Source of the DNA: Closterium sp. Naga37s-1
Taxonomy: Eukaryota; Streptophyta; Zygnematophyceae; Desmidiales; Closteriaceae
Direction of reading: 5' to 3'
NCBI GenBank assembly: GCA_947471745.1
Contig: CANJKZ010000777.1
Coordinates: 3,094,001-3,158,000 of the forward strand
Length of the DNA stretch: 64,000 bases
The notes beneath the pieces were generated by a model. That model had not been told where the DNA came from. It did no database searches and was given only the letters and a program-made list of their open reading frames with translations. Shown here in pieces: positions 32,766 to 48,540 of the stretch (position 1 is its first letter; the number at the start of each line of letters is the position of its first letter). The position numbers and the translations under genes were made by a program.

Positions 32766-33203
32766 TGCTGCGATCAGAAGGTGATCGCTCCTAGGATCTC
32801 CTCAAGAAGGTTTGCACACAGCTAGGTGGTGGTGGTGGGCCCTTGACCTCAATAGCAGAGTGAATGTAAAATGCTTGAGATGATAAAAACATGAAAATAC
32901 AAAGACATAAAATAAGTACAGGGGAATTCGAATCGACCTAGCTAGCCATGTACTCTAAGGGGTATATTCCCTTATTCAAATTCATTCCCAACCATGCGGC
33001 GCGTACAGTTACGAAACTGTTCCCGCCAAATTCCTCTTGCCTGAAGCTGCCCGATGTCGTCTGCTCTGACGGTCCCGATCCACCTTAACCGTCTGACGCT
33101 TCGTGTCAACTCTGACCCTTCGCATTCATTCTCGATACTGCGTGCTTCCTTAGTTGCGGTTAGGAGTGCACAGAAATGTTTTCATCCATTGCTATTCGTA
33201 ACA
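32766..33203 (-). repeat. Element B 5' LTR
   Basis: This 438-bp LTR starts TGTTACGAATAG when read from 33,203 and ends CGCAGCA next to the primer-binding site at 32,765. Confidence 0.93.
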
Positions 33204-33920
33204 AAAACACGGCCCCGCTTAACCCAAGTGACAAGTTTGTCACTGTTTCTGCATGGTTGTTCGGTGTGGAGGTGTTTTTCAATGCTGCTATGATTAATGA
33301 CGATGCCACCCGCATTAATTTCGCAGTATCGTTGTTGAGAGGACCTGCGCTGGAGTGGTGGCGACGAACGCTGCAAGGCGAAGGGACTTCAGCAGGAATA
33401 GCGTGTGCGAACTACGGGTCTTCGACACCTGTCACGCAATGAGCAGCTTCGATTTTCGGGACGGCTACGATACGCACATAGAAGGAGTGGGGCGCCGCCC
33501 TGCGAACCAGGTTCGAGCACATATCCGCCTCGGACTCTGCTCGCATGAAGCTGCGTGCCTGGAAGCAGCTGACTTCGGTGCAAGACTACACCAGCACATT
33601 CTGCAACTTGGCGGACCAGGTGGACGACATGAGTGATGAGGAGCGGTTGGATCGCTACGTGGCGGGCCTGAAATATGAAATACAGTATGGGGTCCGATGA
33701 ACGCGGCCACGCAGCTTTAATGACGCCGTCCGAGAAGCCGAGTCAATGGATGCACTGATGCAGTGGGCGAGATCGAGCTCCCGGGAGGGCCCTCGATTTC
33801 GTAGATCGACTCAGCAGCCCACGATCAACGGCGTGGATGCGCCAAGCCGAGCCATCGGGCCGTGCTTTGCATGCAACCAGCTGGGCCACATGAGAATAGA
33901 CTGCCCAAAGTTTATGTAGG
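33204..33920 (+). pseudogene. Element G Gag, capsid and zinc knuckle
   Basis: Gypsy-type capsid (SAWLFGVEVFFNAA, LLRGPALEWWRR, then in shifted frames LTSVQDYTSTFCNLADQVDD and ERLDRYVAGLKYEIQ) is followed by a CCHC knuckle CFACNQLGHMRIDC at about 33,862-33,903. At least two frameshifts and several stops disrupt it. Confidence 0.88.
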
Positions 33921-35376
33921 GGAAGAAGAGCGACGGAGAAGGGTCAGGAAAAGATTCGAGTCAGAAGCAGACGGGCGCCCTACTAACGAGACCCTGTCGC
34001 CCGACAATCACCATCCACACCGGGTCGTGGTACCGATTAGAGCTATCAACCGCAACTGGACGAATAACGTTGGTGAACACGTGGACTACCCTGTGCTGGT
34101 GGTGGGGAGGGTTTAACAGTTATAAAATAAATTTATTCGTTGACGGTGGGGCGAGTCACAGTCTCGTCAACCTGGCAACGGCAAAAAAAATAGGGGTGAA
34201 GCTGAACAAGTGTCTGCCGGAGATCGATGCAAGGTTGGTGGATGGGACACCGCTGGCAATCCGAGATGAAGCGCGAAAAAATCGGATCAAGTGTGGCGAC
34301 AATTTCGGGTTCGGCATGAAGATGCTGGCGACAACACTGGACGGCTGCGATGTGTTGCTGGGACGAGACTGGCTGCAGCGATTTAATCCAACGATCGACT
34401 GGATGACAGGAGCGTGTGCCGTGCGATGGCATTCAGGGCTGACGACGCTTCCGAAATGGATGGACCCCGAGCCGGTGACGATACGTGTCAACACCATCAA
34501 CATGCGGCGGGCGATCAACAGTGGAGCTCAAGCCTATGCAGTGCACCTGTACGAGGTTGCAGCCTCCGAAAATGAATATCCGTGAACCTCTGCTCCAACT
34601 GCGACACTTGTACATCGCGGACATCGACATGCTCTGCGCGGCAGTCCCTGACGAGTTGGCGAGCATCATTCGGAAATATCCCGAAATTTTCGCGGATGGC
34701 CTGCCCCCTCAGCGCCCAGAAGACAATCGAATCCAGCTGGAACCCCGCGCGCAACCTACTGTGCGGACACAGTGGCGGCTCAGCCAACCAAAGCTCAACG
34801 AGCTACGAAGCCAAGTGGATTACCTGCTAGCCAAGGGATTCTTACGGCCGAGCACGTCGCCATTTGCGGCACCGATACTGTTCACGCCGAAGAAGGACGG
34901 GGGCTTACGCATGTGCATTGATTATCGGACGTTGAATCGGGTCACAATAAAATCACGTTACCCGATCCCGCGAGCGGACGATCTGCTCGATCAACTTCGC
35001 GGAGCTCATTACTTTTCGAAAATTGACTTGCGATGCGGCTACCACCAAATTCGCGTGTTCGCCGACGACTGCCCGAATACATCTTTTCGCACACGCTACG
35101 GCAGTTACGAATATACAGTGATGCCGTTCGGACTGACCAACGCGCCTTCGACGTTCCAGCTGACAATGAACGGGATCTTCCGGGACATGCCGGTCGTGTA
35201 TCTCGACAACATCCTGGTGTACAGCAAGACACAGGATGAGCATTTACGGGATTTGGAGGAGGTGTTCCGGCGCTTACAGGAAAATCGGCTAATTACGAAG
35301 GGGTCTAAGTGCGAGTTCCTTAAATCGGAGTTGGAATTTCTGGGGCACGTGGTTTCCGGTGAAGGTATTAAAATTG
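33921..35376 (+). pseudogene. Element G protease and reverse transcriptase
   Basis: Protease: LFVDGGASHSLVN at about 34,133-34,171 and VLLGRDWLQ; the active-site triplet is DGG rather than D(S/T)G. RT: SPFAAPILFTPKKDGGLRMC, IDYRTLN, KIDLRCGYHQIRV, VMPFGLTNAPSTFQ, and VVYLDNILVYSK at about 35,195-35,230. The second catalytic Asp of YLDD is Asn (GAC to AAC at 35,208-35,210). Both changes should abolish activity. The frame is cut at 35,376 by a solo LTR and continues exactly at 35,545. Confidence 0.92.
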
Positions 35377-35544
35377 TGTTGAAATGTATTCATATACATT
35401 TATAAATGCCTACATTAGAGTTTAGTGTAGTTATATAGTCTCCTGCTTGGTGGTGCACCATTTGCCCATTTCCTTGACTATATCTTGTATGCCTTCTATT
35501 ATTCACCCATTCTCCTTTTCAACTCTCTCGTTCTAGTTTTCTCA
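35377..35544. repeat. Solo LTR inside the RT of element G
   Basis: A 168-bp insert begins TGTTGAAATG and ends TTTTCTCA. It is flanked by perfect AATTG duplications (35,372-35,376 and 35,545-35,549). Removing it with one duplication restores ...GEGIKI-DLRKVDAI... in frame. No partner LTR or internal domain is present. Confidence 0.9.
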
Positions 35545-37429
35545 AATTGACCTTCGTAAAGTGGACGCCATCGCTAAGTGGAAGTGGCCGACAAATATCC
35601 CTGAATTGCAGAGTTTTTTTGGTTTTGTAAACTACGTTCGCCGTTTTGTACCTAATATGGCAGGGATAACCAAGCTGCTGACCGACCTGCTGCACAAGGA
35701 CACGCATTTTCAGTGGGGGGGGAAAGAGCAGTCCGCCTTCGACATACTCAAAAACATTTTGAGTTCACCCCCGGTGCTCCGCCTCGCCGACCCATCTCGA
35801 CCGTTCGAAGTCATCACGGACGCCAGCGATTTCGCTGTTGGCAGCGTCCTACTACAGGACTTCGGCAAAGGGCTGCAACCCATCGCCTACGAATCACGCA
35901 AGATGCAGCCACCCGAACGCAACTACCTGGTCCACGACAAAGAAATGCTGGCCATCGTCCACGCATTTCGTACCTGGCGTTGTTACCTCACAAGAGCCGA
36001 TGTGACGATCCGAACCGACCACAAATCGCTACATTACATGCGCACACAACCGACACTCAATCCGCGACAGATCCGGTGGTTGGACTACCTCGAGTCCAAT
36101 TTTCGGTACAACATCACGTACAAGAAAGGCGCCAACAACATTGCTGCCACCCTCACCCGACCATCCATGCAGACCGCGGCGGTACTAATCGCCCACACCA
36201 ACCCGATGCTGACAGGACTATTCACCCACGGCTACAGGATCGACATGTTTTTCAAGAACCAGCACCAACAGGCTACAACGCAACACGGCAATTATCGCCT
36301 AAAAGCCGGTACGAACCGGATTTGGGTGCCCGCCTACCAGCCTTTACGGGAGTTGCTGATGCAGGAGGTACACGACTCCAACCTTTCCGGGCATTTCGGC
36401 ATCGACAAAACACTGAAGCTACTGCAGCGGAACTACTATTGGTCGGACATGCTAACCGACCTGCAGCGCTACGTGACAACTTGCCCGACCTGCCAAGCAA
36501 TGAAGTCGTCGCGACAAAGGCCGGCCGGACTGCTGCAACCCCTCGAGCCACCCGAACAACCATGGCAACAGGTGACGATGGATTTCGTCACGGGGCTTCC
36601 AGCTGGCGCGAGTGGCAACGACTTGGTGATGGTCGTAGTTGACCGACTGACGAAGATGGCGCATTTCGCACCATGCCGCACGACAATCACAGCCGAAGAT
36701 ACGGCCAAACTCTTCATCTCGACCGTCGTACGCCTACACGGTTTACCTTCGGCGATCATCAGCGATCGAGACCCGAAATTCATGTCGAAAATCTGGCAGG
36801 AGACATGGGCACAGTACGGCACCCGCCTGCGGTTTTCGTCGCCATACCACCCGCAAACCGACGGAGAGACAGAACGGACAAATCAATCTATGGAGCAGCT
36901 GAATCGCACCAATTGCCCGGACCTACGCAAGTGGGATGATTCGCTGCCGATGCTGGAGTTCGCCTATAACAACGCCCCTTCGGCCACGACTAAACAATCG
37001 CCCTTCTACCTGAATTACGGGATCGACCTCATGGTACCCTCATCAACGACCCTGGACAACCCGGTACCACGATCGCAGCAGTTTGTCACGGAACTACAGA
37101 CAGCCCGCAAAAAGGCAGCTGACTTTATCCGTACAGCAAGCCGGAATGCGGACAAGCATCGACGGTATTTACCCTTTCGTCCTGGGCAAGTCGTCCTCCT
37201 GGACACAAAAAACCTCCGACTGCCACAGCCAGCGAAACTACGGCCAAGATATGTCGGACCTTTTCGAATCGTCCAGATGGTGACACCTGTCACCGCGAAG
37301 CTGTTGTTGCCCGACGACTGGAAGATACATGACGCGTTCCACGTCAGCCTGCTGTGCCACTATGACCAACCATCGCGCCGACCACATGCCCCGTGGCTGA
37401 ACCCACGCTCGAGCCTTGGAATATTTTGA
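35545..37429 (+). pseudogene. Element G RT connection, RNase H and integrase
   Basis: A 622-codon open frame holds the RT thumb (FFGFVNYVRRFVPNMA), RNase H (VITDASDFAVGSVLLQD, YESRKMQPPERNYLVHDKEM, IRTDHKSLHYM) and the integrase zinc domain (HDSNLSGHFG ... CPTCQAMK). The core has D (TMDFVTGLP), D (IISDRDPKFMS) and E (HPQTDGETERTNQ), and the GPY/F-like end LRPRYVGPFRI is present. All integrase catalytic residues are present. It ends at a frameshift near 37,400 before the chromodomain. Confidence 0.93.
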
Positions 37430-37514
37430 ACCATCGCGTGGAATTGACTGCCGCCGGCCGCAAGATCACGTTCTTGCTTCGCTGGAAGGATCGCACGAGC
37501 GAGGACGACACGTA

Positions 37515-38198
37515 CCGTAATCCCCCGTATATAAGACCCTAGGGTATTATGATAATCACCCCTAAAAAGGCTGGGGGGTATAATTAAATGGTATATTTTT
37601 TAGAAGACCCGGGTCTGTTCACATTGACATTTATAAGAATGCACGATGTTGTACATTTCAGTCTCGTAAGTTCAATCGAATCAAACTTTTACAGCATCCT
37701 GAATCAGAATCGCGCGAGGGCGTTTCCCTGACTGTGCACAGAGATTTGGCACGTCACTTTGCCCGCGTGCCAGCTCATCCTGACTGGACGCGCAACAAGT
37801 GAGGCCTTCGAAAGTCAAACACATTGAAAATGGGTGTTGACTCATTTAAAATTCGAAATTCGTTACCATTTTCAATTGCATTTTTTTGTAAAATCCGCAC
37901 TTCTCTAGTATGTGGGGGGGTCTTAGGGCGTGTTCCTACGCTCTTATCAGGCAAACCTCTTGTCAGCCTTGCCTGGTAAAAGTAGCGAGGGTTTTTGGGT
38001 TTAGGGAATTTTCAGGGGGAAAAGTAGCGAGCTTGATAAGAGGTTGCCCTGATAAGGGGCCGTAGGAACACGCCCTTATAATGTTAGGAGCCATTTAGGG
38101 GGTATAACTCAGATGTACTCAAATAGAGTACCCAGGTCCGTATTATAGACCCGGGGGTCTACAACTGGGGGGGGGGTCCTATATACGGGGGATTACGG
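37515..38198. mobile_element. 684-bp TIR DNA element (non-autonomous)
   Basis: Terminal inverted repeats CCGTAATCCCCCGTATATA (19 bp perfect, about 25 bp with one mismatch) bound an AT-richer interior. The flanks read TA on both sides, or GTAC if the repeat is taken one base shorter; both fit the original reading frame of G. No transposase is present. A TA duplication would suit Tc1/mariner or a related family, but I cannot assign it firmly. A Tourist-like MITE is inserted at 37,926. Confidence 0.85.
37926..38075. mobile_element. Tourist-like MITE, 150 bp
   Basis: Inverted ends GGGCGTGTTCCTACG / CGTAGGAACACGCCC are flanked by TTA at 37,923-37,925 and 38,076-38,078. A 3-bp TTA duplication and GGGC-type ends are typical of PIF/Harbinger-derived Tourist MITEs. 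Inner parts (CTTATCAGG...CCTGATAAG, CTCTT..AAGAG) extend the hairpin. Confidence 0.85.
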
Positions 38199-38306
38199 TA
38201 CGTCGCGGCTGACTCGCTACAAGGACATCCGGTTGTGGATGCTTACCTGGCCCGCCGGGGTGTCTCGGATATACACCACCTTTCTTAAGAGGGGGGGGGG
38301 TAGTGT

Positions 38307-39000
38307 TGTCAGAATGTAATATTTGTCTAGTCTGCAGTAAGGTACTCTATAGTGAGTACAGCCAGTTCGGGTTTGCTATTTGTATCCCAACCGCCTGCTA
38401 GTCAAACCCTTTTTTTTGTTCTAACCTTGTGCCTACTATCTTGACATGGTATCAGGGCGAGTACGTTCCTGGCTTGTGGGCCCACCTGCTTCCGCTGCTG
38501 TCCTGTCTGTCGCGCGCCCCATGGCGCGCGACGTTTTTTCTTCCCGCCACGCGCTCGGGGCGGATGGCGGTTTTCTGCCCGCCGTGCGCCCCGAGGCGTG
38601 CTGCGGTTTACTGCCTCGCGCGTCACCCCGGGGACCCGCGCGTCCCTCCTCGTCAACCGTCGCGCCGCCCCCGGGGACCCGCGCGTCCCCCCCGTCGACC
38701 GTCGCGTCGCCCCTGGGGACCCGCGCGCGCCCCCCGCGATCCCGTCGCGTCGCCCTGGGGACCCGCGCGCTTTCCCCGCCATCTCGTCGCACCGCCCTGG
38801 GGACCCGCGCGCGCCCCCTGCTCTCCCGTCGCGCCGCCCTGGGGACCTGCGCGCGCCCCCTGTGCTCCCGTTGCGCCGCCCCGTGCGCCGCGAGGCTTCT
38901 TCCTCCCCGTGGGTGGCGAGTATGGGGGTGACGGGTGTGTGAGGCCTCCCCTGCTCCTCCTCCTCCTCTCTCTCCCACAGCTACAGCTGCCGCTGAGGTG
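38307..39000 (+). mobile_element. TRIM-3: truncated TRIM-like LTR element
   Basis: A 140-bp LTR (38,307-38,446, TGTCAGAATG ... CTTGACA) is followed by a primer-binding site TGGTATCAGGGC and GGGCCC at 38,478-38,483. A GC-rich interior then shows GGGGACCCGCGCG repeats (about 38,625-38,870). Its LTR core matches TRIM-2 (CTCTATAGTGAGTACAGCC). The interior end resembles TRIM-2 at 8,330-8,345 (CAGCTGCCGCTGAG) and stops abruptly at about 39,000; no second LTR is present. Confidence 0.8.
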
Positions 39001-39439
39001 TCGAACAGACTGCGTCGCACAATGCTAGAACATCAGCGTTTGGGGAATGTCCGTCGTCTATTTTGGATACCAGAAACCGCCAGCTCACCCACATTTCAAC
39101 GGCAAGACCCACGCGATTCCTCAGGAAGGAACTTCGTTGCAGTCCTATAGTTACGGTGTAACTTCAAATCGTTAGAAAGCAGAATAAACATGTTTTGTAA
39201 AAATGGGGGCATTCTTATCATGTTTTCCCCTCTAGGAGGGTAAAACAGAAAAAATATATCAAACAAAATAGACTCACTCCTGGAAAAACTTCGATTCATT
39301 GGCCGAAACTGGATAGAAGGGGATTGATTCCAGTGCTTCTCCCTTTGCCCAGCCTTTTTTCTGCCACCGCATATCCAACCGACTGGTAATCCTAGAAGTG
39401 TGATCCTTAGCAGTGGGAGGCCTAGGGGGAGTGGGAGGC
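39001..39439. other. 3' flank of LAP
   Basis: A segment of about 440 bp with an AT-rich middle (39,170-39,280) lies downstream of the LAP stop codon (minus sense). It would hold the 3' UTR and polyadenylation region. No other feature is seen. Confidence 0.5.

Positions 39440-39456
<17 letters not shown>
39421..39456. repeat. 18-bp tandem repeat over the LAP stop codon
   Basis: CCTAGGGGGAGTGGGAGG occurs twice (39,421 and 39,439), with a partial third copy upstream. On the minus strand each unit contains CCC TAG, so the LAP stop codon is duplicated downstream. Confidence 0.85.
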
Positions 39457-43865
<4,409 letters not shown>

Positions 43866-44726
43866 CAGAAAGTATGTGAGGCAGCCCCGAACGGGACCTT
43901 CAGGCAAATCGAGTTTCAAGGAGCACAGTGGGTGTTTACCTGTGTGGCTGGTTTGGGGTGTTTGAGGGGGGGGGTGGCCGAAACTCTGGGTGGCCTGGGA
44001 CTGGGTGGAACATTCGATTATGCGACGTGGCTGTAATCGAAAATGGGAGTTTTGAGTTGCGTACGTGGACATTTTGATTCAGCTCGGGGGGCTTGGGTTG
44101 ACACGTCACGTCTCGTTTTGGTTAGCCTCGCTTATATGATGCGTGTACTGGGACATTCTTTACTTGAACATTTGTATGATTTTGTACGATTAACATATAT
44201 GTTTCGTTCATGTTGCGGGTTTTACGACTTTAGTTCTGGCGTCTAAAAGAGTTTTGATGCAATGTAAAGTCATTTTGTACTCCAATTTTGTATGGATTTA
44301 GAATGTACACCAGTATTATTATTATTAGTTATATTGAAATTGGTTTCCTATTTGAAGTATTTTTGGCCTAGATGTAGCATTCAGTTTTGGAATTGGAATT
44401 GAGCTATCGCTTACCGATAATAATTTTAACGGGATTTTTCTCACCAACGCTGTAACTAGCATGATTTAGTAGTTTTGTATTTCTCGTTTATAATTGTGAA
44501 TATGCGCGTAAGCAGATAACATTACGATGTTTGGTGTGTGTATTTACATTAACTCAGACTAACCGTTGTTCGCGCAAGTCAATTCACAACCCATCGGTCA
44601 ACGAGCCGTTGTGCATGTCGCGCTACAAAAAGGTTTCAATGCGCGTACAATTTGTATCGCGCCGCGTTCTAATTTGTGATGAATTTCACATCTACCAGAA
44701 TCTAGCGAGCAAGAATGGATGAAGTC
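43866..44726. other. LAP upstream region, no other gene seen
   Basis: About 860 bp are moderately GC-rich near the gene and AT-rich from 44,100 to 44,720. The region should contain the LAP promoter and 5' UTR. Short open frames here have no recognisable content. Confidence 0.5.
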
Positions 44727-44825
44727 TGAGAATGTTGGGGTACAAGTACTAACCCTAATGGGTTATACCCCTTACATGCTACCCCACTATAGCCTAGAGA
44801 TAATAAACTTACATACAGTTTGACA
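44727..44825 (-). repeat. Element H 3' LTR
   Basis: The LTR reads TGTCAAACTGTATGTAAG from 44,825 and ends ATTCTCA. It shares CTATAGTGGGGTA with the D and K LTRs. The second LTR is not in the window. Confidence 0.75.
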
Positions 44826-45058
44826 CACCCATATAGGCTAAGTGGGGGATAGGGAAGACAACAAACCGTCACAAGACGAGTCAAGCAAAGGAACAAAGCA
44901 AAGTAAAGCTCAAGGCGGATCTCAAGATCTGAGCATAAGCAAGCGACCACAAGGCCAGTTCACATGCGGAGTTATAAAAGCACAGGCAGTACAGTGATCA
45001 CAACCTAGCAAGAGTAAACATGCATGCATAGATGTATAGATCACAGTACAAGGCAAAG

Positions 45059-46530
45059 TCAAGCAGTAAGCAAGTGAGGCAGAGTAGGCACAAGGCCTAG
45101 AACAGTGCAAAAACGCCTATGATCACCAGACTCAAGGGCAGTGTTGGTCCGAGAGGCCGCGTAAGCAAGGCGAAGCTGACCACACTGCTGCAACTCTCGA
45201 GCGAGAAAGTAACAAAGAGCAATGTGCTTCATTCTGTGCTCCAGTCTCTGCTCCCGACACAAGGCAATCGTGGCCTTGTTGTCAACGTACAAAACCGGAG
45301 GAGAACGAGGTCGCTCACCAAGTCGGCCAGCAGGTAGGTCAGCCAGCATAACTCATGTGCAGCCATAGCTTAAGCGTAGATGCCGGCCTCATACCTGGAA
45401 CCAAGGACAGAAGACGAACGAGTGGACCTCCACGAGACAAAACCAGAGCCGAGACTGAAAGAGTAACCCTGTGACGACCGCTGGGTCGCCTGGTCGTCGG
45501 CCCAAGAAGCGTCTGAGTAACCTGTAAGCACAAGCCCCATGCCTGATGTATTGCACAAGTAGCGCAAAACCCTTTGCTCAGCCCACCAGTGCCTAGGGCG
45601 GTGTCTCTCGGGCGCAACGTAGCGCGCCAGGATGCTGAGAGGGTACGCGGGGTCGGGTTGAGTGCGCGTCATCAGGTACATGAGGCAATCCACAAGCTCT
45701 GAATACAGACCACTCGGCTCTACGGACTCATCCGAAGGTGGAGCTGAGGGCGAGTGGTTTGTAGGCAGAGGAGTGGGCTGTCACGAGGAGAACCAAAAGC
45801 GGAAGCGCTGAAGGACCTGCTGCACCACGTATGACTGAGTCAGAGTGATGGTGTGTGTTGCTCTCTCCCGGGTGATCTGCAAGCCATGATAGCTGCGAAG
45901 CTCACCCAGGTCCGTACAGGTGTGTCTCTTCTGCAACTCTGCCTTCACAAGGGTCAGTGCCTCAGTGCCAGCAGTAGCAAAGACCTAGTCATCGACGTAC
46001 ACGAGGATGTAGAGCGGCGGCAGAGAAGGGTTGGTGCGCAGAAACAACAACGGGCCAGCAGTCGAAGGAGCAAAACCCAAGAGCCGCAAGTGTAGTCCTC
46101 TGGGCGCATGACGGAGACCGTAGACAGGCCACCGAAGGCTCCACAGGGTACCCTCAGGAAACGACCCAGTGAAGCTAGGTGGGCGGCGAAGCCAGATCTC
46201 CTTGTGAAGGCTGTCCTGCCAGAAAGCTGTCGAGAAGTCGAGCGAGTGGAGCTCGTAGTCACGCTGTGCTGCAACGTGCAGTAACACCTGAAGAGTGGTC
46301 ATCTTGGGGTGGGGGAGAAGGTCTGGAAGAAGCCGACCTTTTGTCGCTGACTGAACCCTCGTGCAACGTAACGCGCCTTGAAGGCAGGCAGAGAACCCGA
46401 CAGCCGCTTCACTATGAAAATCCACGTGCCATCGACTATGTTCGCCCCAAGAGGGGGAATCTCGTCGACGTAGGTGCCTGTGAACTTCCATGAAGCCATC
46501 TCTGCATCCATGGCTGTCTGCCACTAAGAT
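45059..46530 (-). pseudogene. Element H RT and RNase H
   Basis: RNase H motifs (YVDNKATIALCREQRLEHR, KHIALCYFLARELQQ) and the TRTQPDPAYPLSILARYVAP connection occur in broken frames. RT fingers are at about 46,520-46,000 (LDFSTAFWQDSLHKEIWLRR, PVYGLRHAPR). The palm reads YILVYVDD followed by a stop (TAG) at about 45,987. Confidence 0.85.
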
Positions 46531-48540
46531 GAATACTCACCCGTGATCACCTCTACATAAGAGCGCGGGGTTGGGATGTCTAGTGTATCCGGGTCTCCCT
46601 CAGGGCAAAGCAGCACGGAAGCGAGATGAGGTACAGCAGCCGCAAAGCACTCGAGCTCAAACTGCCTGTCCTCAAGGACGTTATGCCAAGGGCAAGCTCA
46701 CCCCGACGGACGGAGGATAGTCTGACCCAGACTCGGTAATAAGACTCGCGAAGTAGTCTAAACGATAGGTAGCAGCAAAGTAAACGAGCTCAATGACTAA
46801 GGCCGACGCAGTAGTAGACTCAAAGGAAGGGTCAGTGACAAGTGTGGCCAGGACACGCGTGACAGTGGGACTAGCAGCACGACCAAGGTCAGACTCAGGG
46901 TCAGGAACGTCAGAAAGAGAGGACGCCGACGGAGACGGCAGGGCAACATGCTGCGGAACAGGTGAAGGATGAAATGCCATAGCGCGCGCGCCGGGGACTG
47001 GGGGAGGACGAACACGATGAGCACGACAAACAGTGGAAACAAGCGAGGCAGGACGAGACGCATGCTCACGACGCTCTGTGAGGGAGTCTGTCTGCTCAGG
47101 GTAAGGAGAAGGAGCAGGCAGAGGTGAGTGAGGCTGTAACGGTGGCTGTGACTGGTCAGGCGGAGGACACAGTAAAGGTGGAGTAAGGCCAGTGGACGAC
47201 GGGAGACTAAGAACCTTGCGAAGTGCTGAGTCAGGTGGTGGTAGTGACGACTGCGGCTGCGGCAAGAAAAACGGTCACCGCTGCACAGTACCCATAGTAC
47301 CAGAGCCTCCAGCTCTAGTACCTCCAGCACTTGCACCTCTAGTACCTCCAATACCAGTACCGCCAGTACCTCCAGCACCTCCAGCTCCAGCACCTCCAGC
47401 ACCAGCAGCTCCAGTACCTCCAGCTCTAGTACCTCCAGCTCCAGCACCTCCAACACCAGCAGCTCCTGCACCTCTAGCACCTCCAGCTCCAGTATTTCCA
47501 GCACCTCCAGCTCTAGCACCTCCAGCACCAGTACCTCCAAGACCTCCAGCTCCAGCACCTCTAGCACCAATACCTCCAGCATCTCCATCTCTAGCACCTC
47601 CAGTACCTCCAGCTCCAGCGCCCCCAGCACCAGCAGCTCTAGCTTCGCGACCAGAGCGGCCTCGCCAAAAAACCCACTCGCGAAGCTGCTGCGGCAAGAG
47701 GGTCTCTTGTCGACGAGACTGCTGCTGATGTCCAACGCCAGAACCTCCAGCAGGAGCACCCACGACTCCACCACAACCAAGACGCGCAGCACCCCCAGAA
47801 GCAGCACCCCCAGAAGCAGCACCCCTAGACTCAGCAACCCCAGAACCAGCACCTGCAGAGTCAGCAGCCCCAGGACCAGCACCCCCAGAGTCCGCACTCC
47901 CAATGTCACCACCCCCAGCAGCACCGTAGTCTATAACGCCAGGCTGCAGAGGCGGCGAAGACGACCGAGGCGGAAATCCAGGAGGGATCTCCAAACGCGC
48001 GAAGCGGCGAGTGGAAGCTGTGTCGTCAGCAGCAGTTTCACCCCCCTCAACTGGGCCGTAGGTGTCAGAAAAAACCTCCAAAGGCTCAACCAAGGGGGGT
48101 GGGTCGACTTGAGACACACCTGAGGAAGCAGGACCTTGTGGGGGGAGGAGGTCTACCAGGGGGGGAGCTGGAACCAGGAAGAGGGGCGGAGGGGGGACAG
48201 GAGAAGATGCGTGGGGGTGGAGACGGTGGAAGCAAATCGACTCGTTGATAGAGACGTCCTGGGAGGACAGGACGCGATGCGAGGCAGGGTGGTAAAACTG
48301 CAAGGGCGGGACATCAGTGGGAAAGCCAAGGAAGACGCAGCGGAGAGTGCTAGGAGAGAGCTTGCCCGCGGTAGGATCGCAGATAAGGTCAAGCGAGCCC
48401 CAGACCCGAAACGTCGACGCATCGCCAACCTCCCCTGTCCAACGCAGTGTAGGCGGGATCTCCGGCACAGAGACACGGGGCCAGAAGTTGAGCTGATGCG
48501 CGGCGTATCGGACCGCAAACGACTACAGAAAATAGGGAGC
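46531..48540 (-). pseudogene. Element H spacer and integrase C-terminal region
   Basis: An integrase tail (TLRWTGEVGDASTFRVWGS, LSPSTLRCVFLGFPTD) leads into a long spacer of Gly/Ala repeats (about 47,930-47,280: GAGAGGTG-type and GAASGGAASGGAA) that contains LLPQQLREWVFWRG at about 47,700. The region nearer RT has the S/P-rich stretch common to this family. Confidence 0.8.

Larger units (their letters stand above)
26353..33203 (-). mobile_element. Element B: copia element of a second lineage inside G
   Basis: LTRs of 439 and 438 bp lie at 26,353-26,791 (3') and 32,766-33,203 (5'), TG...CA, with about 97 percent identity by eye. The primer-binding site TGGTATGAGAGC (minus, from 32,765) and the polypurine tract GAAGGGGGG next to the 3' LTR fix the orientation. 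The flanks AAACC and AAAAC are an imperfect target duplication. It encodes Gag, protease, integrase, RT and RNase H in copia order, broken by frameshifts and stops. Its LTRs, Gag and Pol are unlike A, C, D, H-L; there is no Gly/Ala spacer. Confidence 0.93.
37415..38273 (+). pseudogene. Element G chromodomain-like C-terminus, split by a TIR element
   Basis: After a one-base frameshift the reading continues PTLEPWNILNHRVELTA, KITFLLRWKDRTSEDDTY, then beyond the TIR element VAADSLQGHPVVDAYLARRG and a TAA at about 38,285. The L(L/V)RWK...EDDTW-like pattern is typical of chromovirus chromodomains, which guide integration to marked chromatin. Confidence 0.8.
25974..38306 (+). mobile_element. Element G: Ty3/gypsy chromovirus-like retrotransposon, three times interrupted
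   Basis: Gag, protease, RT, RNase H, integrase and a C-terminal chromodomain-like segment occur in gypsy order on the plus strand in pieces 25,974-26,352, 33,204-35,376, 35,545-37,514 and 38,199-38,273. A G-run (38,290-38,300) after the last stop looks like a polypurine tract. Insertions are the copia element B, a solo LTR and a TIR element. No 5' LTR is seen. The LTR at 38,307 could in principle be its 3' LTR, but it is followed by a primer-binding site and belongs to the TRIM-like type. Confidence 0.9.

Noticed and set aside
38307..38446. 3' LTR of the gypsy element G
   Set aside because: It follows a polypurine-like run of G, but it is itself followed by a primer-binding site and GC-rich leader and matches the TRIM-2 LTR. 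It is therefore more likely the 5' LTR of a separate element, although not excluded.
44531..44722. 63-codon frame upstream of element H
   Set aside because: AT-rich region with no similarity to a known family; likely chance.
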